From Nonomuraea guangzhouensis (GTDB lineage Bacteria; Actinomycetota; Actinomycetes; Streptosporangiales; Streptosporangiaceae): 64,000 nt of DNA. Every line of letters starts with the position of its first letter. The first letter of the stretch is position 1. This document shows positions 24,757-32,637 of the stretch, in pieces. Location of the stretch: contig NZ_JAHKRM010000034.1 of NCBI RefSeq assembly GCF_019396345.1, positions 62,001 to 126,000 on the forward strand, written 5' to 3'. A program made the translations under genes and the position numbers. The notes below the pieces were generated by a model that was given only the letters and a program-made list of their open reading frames with translations, did no database searches and had not been told where the DNA came from.

Positions 24757-25854
24757 ATGAGCGACATCCAGCAGTGGGTTCAGCGGGCCATCGACCGGAT
24801 GGTCGAGTCGGGCGCGGAGCGTGGCGTGCAGGTCGCCGTCTTCCTGCACGGCGAGCAACTGGTGGACGCGGTCGCCGGGGTCGCGGATCCGGCGACCGGG
24901 CGGCCGGTGACGCCGGGCAGCGTGTTCTACAACTACTCGATCGGGAAGGCGGCGACCGCGACGGTGGTGCACGTGCTCGCCGAGCGCGGCGCCTTCTCGT
25001 ACGACACGCGCGTGACGGAGGTGTGGCCGGAGTTCGCCGCGCACGGGAAGGGCGCGGCGACCCTCCGGCACGTGCTGACCCACGCGGCCGGCGTGCCGGG
25101 CGTGCCGGCGGACACCACCGTGGCGGACCTGTGCGACTGGGACAAGATGTGCGCGGCGATCGCCGACGCCGAGCCGTGGTGGGAGCCGGGCGCCGCGGTC
25201 GGCTATCACGCCTACACCTTCGGCTACATCCTCGGTGAGATCGTCCGCAGGGCGATCGGCAAGCCCATCTCTCAGGTGCTGCGCGAGGAGGTGACCGGGC
25301 CGCTGGGCGTGGCCGACGAGCTCTACTTCGGCATGCCGGCCGCCGAGCACGGCCGGTTGGCCCGGCTGGAGGACCCGGAGGGGGCGGCGGAGATGATGGC
25401 GGGCATACCCGCGGACTCGCCGATGTTCCGGGCGGGGCCGCCGGTGACGTTCCCGTCGGCCGCGCTCGGCAACCGGGCGGACGTCCTGGAGGCCGACATC
25501 CCGGCGGGCGGCAAGACCTCGGCCCGCGCCATCGCGCGCATGTACGCCGCGCTCATGGGCGACGTCCCCGGGGTGCGCCTGATCTCGCCGGAGCGGCTGC
25601 GCGAGGTCACGGCCGTCACCGCCGAGGGCGTCGACCAGGTCTTCGGCAATCCGGCCACGTGGGGGCTGGGGTTCGCCATCGGCCTGCCGGGTGTCGCCGA
25701 GCCGGTCACGAGCGCGTTCGGGATGGGCGGGGCGGGCGGAAGCTTCGCGTACGGGGACACGGCCAGTGGCATCGCGTTCGCGGTGACCAAGAACCGGCTG
25801 ACCCCCGACTTCTCCGCCGCCATCGAGCTCATCGGGATCATCGCGAAGGGCTGA
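24757..25854 (+). CDS. Serine hydrolase of the beta-lactamase (class C)/EstB family
   Basis: A 365-aa serine hydrolase. The nucleophile Ser61 is in the SxxK motif (YSIGK), and the second motif is YHAYTFGY as in EstB-type esterases. The final Gly-rich strand motif reads FGMGGAGGSFAY. No signal peptide is present, so it is cytoplasmic, unlike penicillin-binding enzymes. Esterase activity is more likely than beta-lactamase activity. It is followed 17 bp later by the PL8 lyase gene. Confidence 0.9.
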   Translation: MSDIQQWVQRAIDRMVESGAERGVQVAVFLHGEQLVDAVAGVADPATGRPVTPGSVFYNYSIGKAATATVVHVLAERGAFSYDTRVTEVWPEFAAHGKGAATLRHVLTHAAGVPGVPADTTVADLCDWDKMCAAIADAEPWWEPGAAVGYHAYTFGYILGEIVRRAIGKPISQVLREEVTGPLGVADELYFGMPAAEHGRLARLEDPEGAAEMMAGIPADSPMFRAGPPVTFPSAALGNRADVLEADIPAGGKTSARAIARMYAALMGDVPGVRLISPERLREVTAVTAEGVDQVFGNPATWGLGFAIGLPGVAEPVTSAFGMGGAGGSFAYGDTASGIAFAVTKNRLTPDFSAAIELIGIIAKG

Positions 25855-25871
25855 TCCGCGATAATCCCTGC

Positions 25872-28106
25872 GTGCACGGATATTCCCGGCGATTATTCCT
25901 CCGGCTCGGCGGTGCGGCCGTGGCCGGAGGGCTGATCCCCACCGCGGGGGCCGCCCACGCGGCGGACTTCGCCCTCCTGCGCCGCCGGTGGCAGGACGTG
26001 ACGGCGGGAGCGGGGTTCGACCCGGCTGTCGAGCCGTACCGGACCAGGCTGATGCGGTTGGGCAGGACGGCGGCCGGCTACCGGGACACCATGGCGCCGG
26101 CCGGCACGTCGCTCTGGCCCGGCCTGGTGTTCCCGTCCTTCGCCGAGAACACGGTGCGGCTGCAGGCCATGGCCCGCGCGTACGCGCTGCCCGGGACCGG
26201 CCTGACCGGCGACGCTAGCCTGGGAGCGGCCGTCGCCACCGGCCTCGACCACTACCGGCGGCAGGTGTACGCGGCCGGCGCGCGCCCGGCCGGCAACTGG
26301 TGGCCCTGGCAGATCGGCGTGCCGAAGCGGCTCCTCGACGTGGCCCTGCTGATCGGCCCGCACCTGACGGACCGGCAGAGCAGGGCACTGAGCGAGGCCG
26401 TGGACCACTTCGTCCCCGCCTGGCGCCTGGCGGACTACAGCGGCAACAGCACCGGGGCCAACCGGGTGGACCTGTGCACGGTGACGCTGCTGCGCGCCAT
26501 CCTCAGAGCCGACCCGGACAAGGCCGCGCTGGCCGTCTCGGCGCTGTCCCCGGTCTTCCCGTACGTCACCGAGGGCGACGGCTTCTACCGGGACGGCTCG
26601 TTCATCCAGCACACGTCCGTCCCCTACCAGGGCGGGTACGGAGCCGTGATGCTGTCCGGCCTCGCGACGCTGTTCGCGGTGCTGCGCGGCACGCCGTGGG
26701 AGATCACCGCCCCGAACATCTTCGACATGGTCGAGCGGTCGTTCGCGCCGTTCGTCCACGACGGCTTCTGCATGGACCTCGTCAGCGGGCGCGGGATCGG
26801 CCGGGATCCGTACGGTGACCACAAGAGGGGACGGATGATCGCCTCGGCGATCCTGCTGCTGGGAGACGCGGCGCCCGCCGCGGCGCGGACCCGCTGGCAG
26901 GGCCTGGTCAAGGGCTGGGCGGTACGTGACACGGTCAAGCCCATGCTCGACGAGGCCGACCACCTCGGGTTCCACGCCCGTCTCGCCGCCGTCCTGGACG
27001 ACGACGCGATCCCCGCCGCGCCGGAACCGGCCGGGCACCGGCTCCTGCCCATGAGCGCCCGCGCCGTCCATCGCGGGCCGGGCTGGTGCGCGGGCCTCAG
27101 CATGGCCTCCTCCCGGATCGGCCACTACGAGCACGGCAACGGCGAGAACACGCGCGGCTGGCATACCGGCTCGGGAATGCTCTACTGGTGGGCCAAGGGC
27201 CACGGCGACCAGTACTCCGACTCGTTCTGGCCGACCGTCGACCCGTACCGGCTGCCGGGCACGACCGTCTCCACCAAGCGGCTGGCCGACGGCGCCGGCG
27301 GGGGATGGGGCGACACCTGCCCGCCGGGCCGCTGGGTGGGCGGGGCCACGGACGGCACGTACGCGGCGGTCGGCCAGCACCTGAACGGCTTCGAGAGCAC
27401 GATGGAGGCGTTCAAGTCGTGGTTCTTCCTCGACGACGCCGTGGTCTGCCTGGGTGCCGGGATCACCGGGCGGGACGGTGTGCCGGTGGAGACCATCGTG
27501 GACAACCGCAGGACCGGCGCGCTGCTCACACTCGATCAGAAGGCGGGCTGGGCGCACCTGGCCGGCCACGGCGGCTACGTCTTCCACGGCCTCCTGCGCA
27601 CGTCGCGCGAGAGCCGCACCGCCGGCTCGGTGACCCGGAGCTACGTCACCCTCTGGCTCGACCACGGGGTCGACCCGGACGCGGCAGGTTACGTCTATTC
27701 GCTCCTTCCGGGCGCGACCCCGGCCAAGACCCGGGCCCGCGCCACGGACCCGGCCTGGCTGCGGGTGCTCGTCAACACCGCACGGCAGCAGGGGGTCCAG
27801 GTGCCGTCGCTCGGCCTGACCGCCGTCAACTTCTGGAACGCCGGAGCCGCCGGCGGCCTGACCGCGTCCGCTCCCTGCGCGGTGCTCGTCAGGGAGCGCG
27901 GCGACGGCACGGCCACGGTGACCGTGTCGGATCCCCGGCGTGACCTGAGCGAGCTGACCGTGACCTGGGACCGGCCGGTGTCCCGGGTGCTCCGCGGCCA
28001 TCCGCTCCTGGTCGGCGCCACGACCGGCGCGAAGCTCACGCTCAGGTGGGGACGGCTGTCGGACCGGGGCGGCAGCTCCAAGACGATCACCGTACGACTG
28101 GGCTAG
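25872..28106 (+). CDS. Polysaccharide lyase family 8 (hyaluronate/chondroitin/xanthan lyase type)
   Basis: A 744-aa secreted lyase with a Tat signal (SRRLFLRLGGAAVAGG, cleavage near AHA-AD). The (alpha/alpha) toroid carries the PL8 catalytic landmarks: NSTGANRVD (catalytic Asn), DGSFIQHTSVPYQGGYG (catalytic His and Tyr) and a following Arg. The aromatic NW-WPWQIG cleft and GENTRGWHTGSGM are also seen. C-terminal beta-sandwich domains complete it. The substrate (hyaluronan, chondroitin, xanthan) is not determinable. GTG 25872 is preferred because it places the twin Arg at residues 6-7. Confidence 0.93.
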   Translation: MHGYSRRLFLRLGGAAVAGGLIPTAGAAHAADFALLRRRWQDVTAGAGFDPAVEPYRTRLMRLGRTAAGYRDTMAPAGTSLWPGLVFPSFAENTVRLQAMARAYALPGTGLTGDASLGAAVATGLDHYRRQVYAAGARPAGNWWPWQIGVPKRLLDVALLIGPHLTDRQSRALSEAVDHFVPAWRLADYSGNSTGANRVDLCTVTLLRAILRADPDKAALAVSALSPVFPYVTEGDGFYRDGSFIQHTSVPYQGGYGAVMLSGLATLFAVLRGTPWEITAPNIFDMVERSFAPFVHDGFCMDLVSGRGIGRDPYGDHKRGRMIASAILLLGDAAPAAARTRWQGLVKGWAVRDTVKPMLDEADHLGFHARLAAVLDDDAIPAAPEPAGHRLLPMSARAVHRGPGWCAGLSMASSRIGHYEHGNGENTRGWHTGSGMLYWWAKGHGDQYSDSFWPTVDPYRLPGTTVSTKRLADGAGGGWGDTCPPGRWVGGATDGTYAAVGQHLNGFESTMEAFKSWFFLDDAVVCLGAGITGRDGVPVETIVDNRRTGALLTLDQKAGWAHLAGHGGYVFHGLLRTSRESRTAGSVTRSYVTLWLDHGVDPDAAGYVYSLLPGATPAKTRARATDPAWLRVLVNTARQQGVQVPSLGLTAVNFWNAGAAGGLTASAPCAVLVRERGDGTATVTVSDPRRDLSELTVTWDRPVSRVLRGHPLLVGATTGAKLTLRWGRLSDRGGSSKTITVRLG

Positions 28107-28107
28107 C

Positions 28108-28150
28108 GCTCGAGTCCTACAGATCCAGGCGGATGCCGTAGGACTCGAGC
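28108..28150. terminator. Terminator hairpin spanning the asnB stop codon
   Basis: GCTCGAGTCCTAC (28108-28120) pairs perfectly with 28138-28150 (13 bp, 17-nt loop). It starts 2 nt after the PL8 stop codon. It covers the last 11 codons of the convergent asparagine synthetase gene, so one coding end doubles as a terminator stem for both transcripts. Confidence 0.8.
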
Positions 28151-29931
28151 CAGACGTTCAGGTCCAGGGCCAGCTCCAGGCTGAACCGGGACATCGTCGT
28201 GGTCGTCTTGCCGACCGGGGCCGCGATGATCTCCCTGACGGCCGCCGCGTCGAGCAGGTCCAGGACCGGTGCCTTCCCGGTGTGGACAAGGTCGCGCAGC
28301 GTGTCGCGGAGCCCCTGCTCGTAGGCGACGTCCTGGGTGGCCGGGTAGGGGCTCTTGACCCGTCGCAGGATCGACTCGGGCACCAGGTCGACGACGGCGG
28401 CGCGGAGCAGGCTCTTCTCCCTGCCGTCGAAGTTCTTCATCGCCCACGGCGTGTTGAAGACGTACTCGACCAGCCGGTGGTCGCAGAACGGCACGCGGAC
28501 CTCCAGGCCGACGGCCATGCTCAGCCGGTCCTTGCGGTCCAGCAGCACCGGCAGGAACCGGGTCAGGTGCAGGTAGCAGACCTCGCGCATCCGCCGTTCG
28601 TGGCCGTTCTGGCCGGGCAGGTACGGCACCTCGGCCAGCGCGGTCCGGTAGCTGTCGGCGACGAACGACGGTATGTCGAGCCGCTCGAACAGCCCCTGGT
28701 CGAGCAGATCGCCCGGGTTGTGGTCGCGCATGACCATCGCGAGCCAGGGGAAGGTGTCGGCCTCGACCGCCTGCGGCAGGTGGAACCAGGCGTACCCGCC
28801 GAACAGCTCGTCGGCCGACTCACCGGACAGGGCCACCGTGGAGTGCTCGCGGATCGCCCTGAACAGCATGTACAGGGAGCTGTTCATGTCGCCGAGGAAG
28901 TTGGGGATGTCATAGGCGCGCACCACCGCCGACCGCAGGCGCGGATCGGTCAGCTCCGCGGTGTCGAGCGTGATGTCGGTGTGGTCGGAGCCGACGTACT
29001 CGGCGAGCTCCTTCACGAACGGCCTGTCCGGGTCCCCGCGCAGGTCGTCGGGCTGGAAGTTCTCCGCGTAGCCGGCGAAGTCCACCGCGAACGACCGGAT
29101 CTGCCCGCGCTTCTTGGCCAGCGCGGTGATGGTGCTGGAGTCCAGCCCGCCCGACAGCAGGCTGCACAGGGGCACGTCCGAGACGAGTTGGCGGCCCACG
29201 ATGTCTTCGAGCAGGCCGCGGATCGTGCGGACCGTGACGTCGAGGTCGTCGGTGTGCTCGCGCGGCTCCAGTGCCCAGTAGCGGCGGAGGGAGCGCCCCT
29301 CTCGGCGTACCCGCAGCAGGTGGCCGGGGCGCAGCTCACGCATGCCCTTGAAGATGGCCTGTTCCGGGCTCCTGCCCATGGAGAGCAGCTCGCGCAGGCC
29401 GTCGGCGTCCACCACCGGCTCGGCCAGCGGGTTGGCGAGGATCGCCTTCGGTTCGGAGCCGAACAGCACGCCGTCGCGCAGCGGGTAGTAGTAGAGCGGC
29501 TTGATGCCCATGCGGTCGCGCACCAGCAGGAGCTCCTGGCTGCGGTCGTCCCAGATGGCGAGGGCGTACATGCCGTTGAGCCGGTCGGCCACGCCCTCAC
29601 CCCACTCGAGGTAACCGTGGAGCACGACCTCGGTGTCGCTCCTGGTGCGGAAGCGGTGCCCCTTGGCCGCCAGCTCGGCCCGCAGTTCGACGAAGTTGTA
29701 GACCTCTCCGCTGTAGGTGATGACCACCGGGCCCTCGGCCGTCATGGGCATGTGGCCGCCCTCGACGTCGATGACCGCGAGCCGCCGGTTGCCGAGCATG
29801 GCGTGTGGCGACTGCCACAGTCCCTCATCGTCTGGGCCGCGGCAGCACATCGTCTCGGTCATGGCCTGGCCTGTGGCGCGTTCATGGGTCAGGTCGCGCT
29901 CGAAGTCCACCCATCCGGCGATTCCGCACAT
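28117..29931 (-). CDS. asnB: Asparagine synthetase (glutamine-hydrolysing)
   Basis: A 604-aa enzyme making asparagine from aspartate, glutamine and ATP. Cys2 of MCGIAGW is the class II glutaminase nucleophile, so ATG 29931 is fixed. The glutaminase domain spans 1-200 (RLAVIDVEGGHMPM, NFVELRAELAAKGH). The synthetase domain has the pyrophosphate loop LLSGGLDSSTI, SGESADELFGGY and the core VPFCDHRLVEY. Its own AT-rich promoter lies in the 29932-30098 spacer. It could act in peptide/natural-product amidation, but length and motifs fit a primary AsnB. Confidence 0.94.
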   Translation of the reverse strand: MCGIAGWVDFERDLTHERATGQAMTETMCCRGPDDEGLWQSPHAMLGNRRLAVIDVEGGHMPMTAEGPVVITYSGEVYNFVELRAELAAKGHRFRTRSDTEVVLHGYLEWGEGVADRLNGMYALAIWDDRSQELLLVRDRMGIKPLYYYPLRDGVLFGSEPKAILANPLAEPVVDADGLRELLSMGRSPEQAIFKGMRELRPGHLLRVRREGRSLRRYWALEPREHTDDLDVTVRTIRGLLEDIVGRQLVSDVPLCSLLSGGLDSSTITALAKKRGQIRSFAVDFAGYAENFQPDDLRGDPDRPFVKELAEYVGSDHTDITLDTAELTDPRLRSAVVRAYDIPNFLGDMNSSLYMLFRAIREHSTVALSGESADELFGGYAWFHLPQAVEADTFPWLAMVMRDHNPGDLLDQGLFERLDIPSFVADSYRTALAEVPYLPGQNGHERRMREVCYLHLTRFLPVLLDRKDRLSMAVGLEVRVPFCDHRLVEYVFNTPWAMKNFDGREKSLLRAAVVDLVPESILRRVKSPYPATQDVAYEQGLRDTLRDLVHTGKAPVLDLLDAAAVREIIAAPVGKTTTTMSRFSLELALDLNVWLESYGIRLDL

Positions 29932-30098
29932 GAGTCCTCCCAAAAGGCATGGGAACGGTATGTGCAAACGTATCTGTGTGCGGAGGGCTGGTCTATCGAC
30001 AAGAAACGAAATAGTCGTACAAATCGTGCGTCAAAAATCGCCCAAACGATGGCATGTCTAAAATAGGTTGACTTGTCGGACCGAAAAGTTGTCCGAGG
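29932..30098 (-). promoter_or_regulatory. AT-rich promoter region of asnB
   Basis: This 167-bp spacer is markedly richer in A and T than its neighbours (for example AAACGAAATAGTCG and CAAAAATCGCCC). It separates asnB from the upstream small effector gene on the same strand. It likely carries the asnB promoter; no exact -35/-10 pair is claimed. Confidence 0.4.
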
Positions 30099-30467
30099 TC
30101 AGCTGGATTTTCCGAAATTGATCGAGCCGAAGACGTCACCGGCTTGGAGCACCGGGCCGGTGATGCGCGCGTCACCGCTGATCGTGTTGGTCACGTCGTG
30201 CTTGATCTGGACGAGGCGGGCCGTCTCCGCCGTCCACGATGTCAGCGTCTCCGCGAATCCGGGGTCCGCCTGAGCGCGCTCGACCAGGCTTTGGGCGGTC
30301 TGCTCTGGAGTCTGTGCCGTTTCGATGGCGGCCACGGCGTCGTCACCGAAACGGCGGCGGACGAGGCCCGTCAAAGAGGTCCAGGCATTCTTGCCGACTT
30401 CGCCCGCGGCGCCGCCGACTATCGCGGAGATGACCGCCGTGAGTGCGGGAATGACGCTCGGATCCAT
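30099..30467 (-). CDS. Small putative membrane-active effector with C-terminal amyloid-like motif
   Basis: A 122-aa protein. Residues 1-45 form a hydrophobic, Gly/Ala-rich helix pair (PALTAVISAIVGGAAGEVGK, then TSLTGLVRRRF), and 45-90 are polar helices. Residues 91-119 form a beta-type motif containing NTISGDARITGPVLQAGDV. That motif recurs at the N-terminus of the divergent NB-ARC/TPR protein. This matches the known architecture of bacterial Bell-domain effectors ending in a BASS amyloid signalling motif, analogous to fungal HeLo/HET-S. ATG 30467 is chosen because AAAAGAGG lies just upstream. Toxic pore or membrane activity after NLR templating is inference. Confidence 0.72.
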   Translation of the reverse strand: MDPSVIPALTAVISAIVGGAAGEVGKNAWTSLTGLVRRRFGDDAVAAIETAQTPEQTAQSLVERAQADPGFAETLTSWTAETARLVQIKHDVTNTISGDARITGPVLQAGDVFGSINFGKSS

Positions 30468-30549
30468 CGCGCCTCTTTTCGTCAAGGACGTTCTCCCAGA
30501 CTAGCGCGCGGCTTGCCACGATCCGGCCCGGCGGGAACACTACTGAAAC

Positions 30550-32637
30550 GTGGCTGGGCCGGAGAGCGGTGGAAATGACGCTGATATACGCAACGAGGTG
30601 TCCGGACAGGTGTCCGGCGGGGTGGTGCAGGCCCGCGACATAGGGTCCGTGACCATAGGCGCCGTGCCCCCGCCGCCCGTGCGGATCCCCCGGCAACTGC
30701 CCGCGATGCCGCCCGGCTTCGTCAACAGGACCACCGAGCTGGCCCTGCTCGACCGCCTCCTCGAAGGGGGACCCGCGATCGCGGTGGTCAGCGGCCTCAA
30801 GGGAGTCGGCAAGAGCGCGGTCAGCCGCCGCTGGGCGCACCAGGTCCACGAACGGTTCAGCGACGGCCAGCTGTACGCCGACTTCGGCGCCCTGCGCCAC
30901 CGGGGCGGGACCGAGGTCAGCGATGTCCTCGGCGGATTCCTGCGCGCGTTCGGCGTCCACGAGGAGTGGATCCCGGCGGAGCTGCCCGAACGGGCGGCGA
31001 TGTTCCGCTCCATGACGGCCGACCTGCGGCTGCTCGTGCTGCTGGACGACGCCGAGCACGCCGCCGAGGTGACGCCGCTGTTCCCCGCCTCCGCCGCCAG
31101 CGCGGTCGTCGTGACCAGCCACCGCCAGCTCGGCGAGCTGCTCGTCGCGGGCGCGCGGCCGGTCAGGATCGCGCCGCTCCAGGACGAGGAGGGTGTCCGG
31201 CTGCTCGCCGGCATGCTCGGCGAGGACCGCGTCGCCGCCGAACGCGAGCGGGTGAGCGAGCTCGTACGACTGTGCGGCGGCCTGCCGATCGCCCTGCGCG
31301 TGGCCGGAGCACGGCTGGTCCAACGGCCCACCTGGACGGTCGATCGGCTGGTCGGCGAGCTGGCGGACGCCGAACGACGGCTGGATCAGCTGATGACGGA
31401 GGGCAGAGCGATCGTCGAAGCGGTCTTCGACTCCGCGTACACCGGGCTGCCGGAGCAGGCGGCCCGCCTCTACCGCCTGCTGGGCACGCTGCCCGGCCCC
31501 GGCTTCTCACCCGGCGTGGCGCGGGCCGTCCTCGACGGCGATCCGGAGCGGGCCTTGGACCTGCTGCTCGACGCGAGCCTCGTCGAGGAGCTCGACGGCG
31601 ACACGTACCGCTTCCACGACCTGGTCCGGCTGCACGCGGCCCGATGCGCGCGGCGGGTGGACCCGCCCGAGGCGCGGGAGGCGGCGCTGCGCCGGGTGGC
31701 GGAGTGGTACCTGCGGCAGGTCGCCGCCGCCGACGCCGCCATGGGGCCGCGCCTGCGCCTGGCCGATCACCGCCTGCCGGCCACCGACCGGCCGTTCGCC
31801 ACGCCCGGCGCCGCCCTCGACTGGCTGGAGAAGGAGCGGGCCAACGTGCTCGCGCTGCTGCGGGCGGCGGCGGCGCTCGAATGGGATGAGCTCGTCTGGC
31901 AGCTGGCCGAGGCCCTGTGGCCGCTGTACCACGCGCGTAAGCACTACGCCGACTGGATCGAGACCAACCGGCTGGGCGTGGCGGCGGCGCTTCGGTGCGG
32001 CGATCGCGCGGTCGAGGCCAGGATGCGGAACCAGGTGGCCCGCGCCCAACTGGAGCTCGGCGAGACCGACCAGGCGCGGGCCGAGCTGGTCCGCGCTCAC
32101 CAGGCGGCCCGCGAGGCGGGGGAGCCGAGAATGGAGGCGGTGGTCCTGGAGTCGCTCGGCCAGGTCGCCCTGGCGCGGGAGCTGCCGGACGACGCCATCA
32201 CCCACTTCGCCGCGGCGCTGGCCGTTCACGAAGGGCTGGGCAACCCGCGCGGGGTCGGCATGCAGAGCTACCACCTCGGGCTGGCCCACAGCCGCGCGGG
32301 CCGCTACGACGCGGCGATCGCGGCCTTCGACCGGGCGCTGGCTCTCATGACCGACGTCGGTGACGAGCTCAGCCAGGGCAAGATCCACCTCGTCCTGGGC
32401 GAGGCCCACCGCGAGCTCGGCCACCGCCCGCAGGCGCTGCGGTCGGCGCGGACCGCCGCGGACATCATGCGCGAGCGCCGCATACCGGCCAAGGAGACGC
32501 GAGCCCTGGAGCTGCTGGCCGACCTCGCGGACGACCGGGAAAGCGCCGAGGCGTACGTGCGGCAGGCCCTCGCGGTCTGCCTCTCCTCAGGCAACCTGCC
32601 CAAGGCCGAGGAACTGCGCGCCCGCCTGCGCGACTAA
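30550..32637 (+). CDS. NB-ARC/TPR STAND protein (bacterial NLR) with N-terminal amyloid-like motif
   Basis: A 695-aa signal-transduction ATPase. Residues 12-37 hold the short motif NEVSGQVSGGVVQARDI, shared with the divergent 122-aa protein. A Pro-rich linker leads to the NB-ARC domain with Walker A GLKGVGKS (82-89), Walker B LLVLLDDAE, a sensor-like VVVTSHRQL and the GLPL box CGGLPIALRVAGARL. A winged helix (YRFHDLVRLHA) follows, then TPR repeats from about 440 to the end. Such proteins oligomerise when the TPR region senses a ligand. The start GTG 30550 has no clear ribosome site. Confidence 0.87.
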   Translation: MAGPESGGNDADIRNEVSGQVSGGVVQARDIGSVTIGAVPPPPVRIPRQLPAMPPGFVNRTTELALLDRLLEGGPAIAVVSGLKGVGKSAVSRRWAHQVHERFSDGQLYADFGALRHRGGTEVSDVLGGFLRAFGVHEEWIPAELPERAAMFRSMTADLRLLVLLDDAEHAAEVTPLFPASAASAVVVTSHRQLGELLVAGARPVRIAPLQDEEGVRLLAGMLGEDRVAAERERVSELVRLCGGLPIALRVAGARLVQRPTWTVDRLVGELADAERRLDQLMTEGRAIVEAVFDSAYTGLPEQAARLYRLLGTLPGPGFSPGVARAVLDGDPERALDLLLDASLVEELDGDTYRFHDLVRLHAARCARRVDPPEAREAALRRVAEWYLRQVAAADAAMGPRLRLADHRLPATDRPFATPGAALDWLEKERANVLALLRAAAALEWDELVWQLAEALWPLYHARKHYADWIETNRLGVAAALRCGDRAVEARMRNQVARAQLELGETDQARAELVRAHQAAREAGEPRMEAVVLESLGQVALARELPDDAITHFAAALAVHEGLGNPRGVGMQSYHLGLAHSRAGRYDAAIAAFDRALALMTDVGDELSQGKIHLVLGEAHRELGHRPQALRSARTAADIMRERRIPAKETRALELLADLADDRESAEAYVRQALAVCLSSGNLPKAEELRARLRD

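Noticed and set aside
24757..25854. Beta-lactamase resistance enzyme
   Set aside because: There is no signal peptide, and the second motif is of the EstB esterase type.
25893..28001. 702-aa minus-strand frame opposite the PL8 lyase
   Set aside because: Its translation is His/Arg/Gln-rich, low complexity and without motifs. It is the antisense of a strongly supported lyase gene.
28282..30066. 594-aa plus-strand frame opposite asnB
   Set aside because: It is an antisense shadow in high-GC DNA; asnB has intact catalytic motifs.
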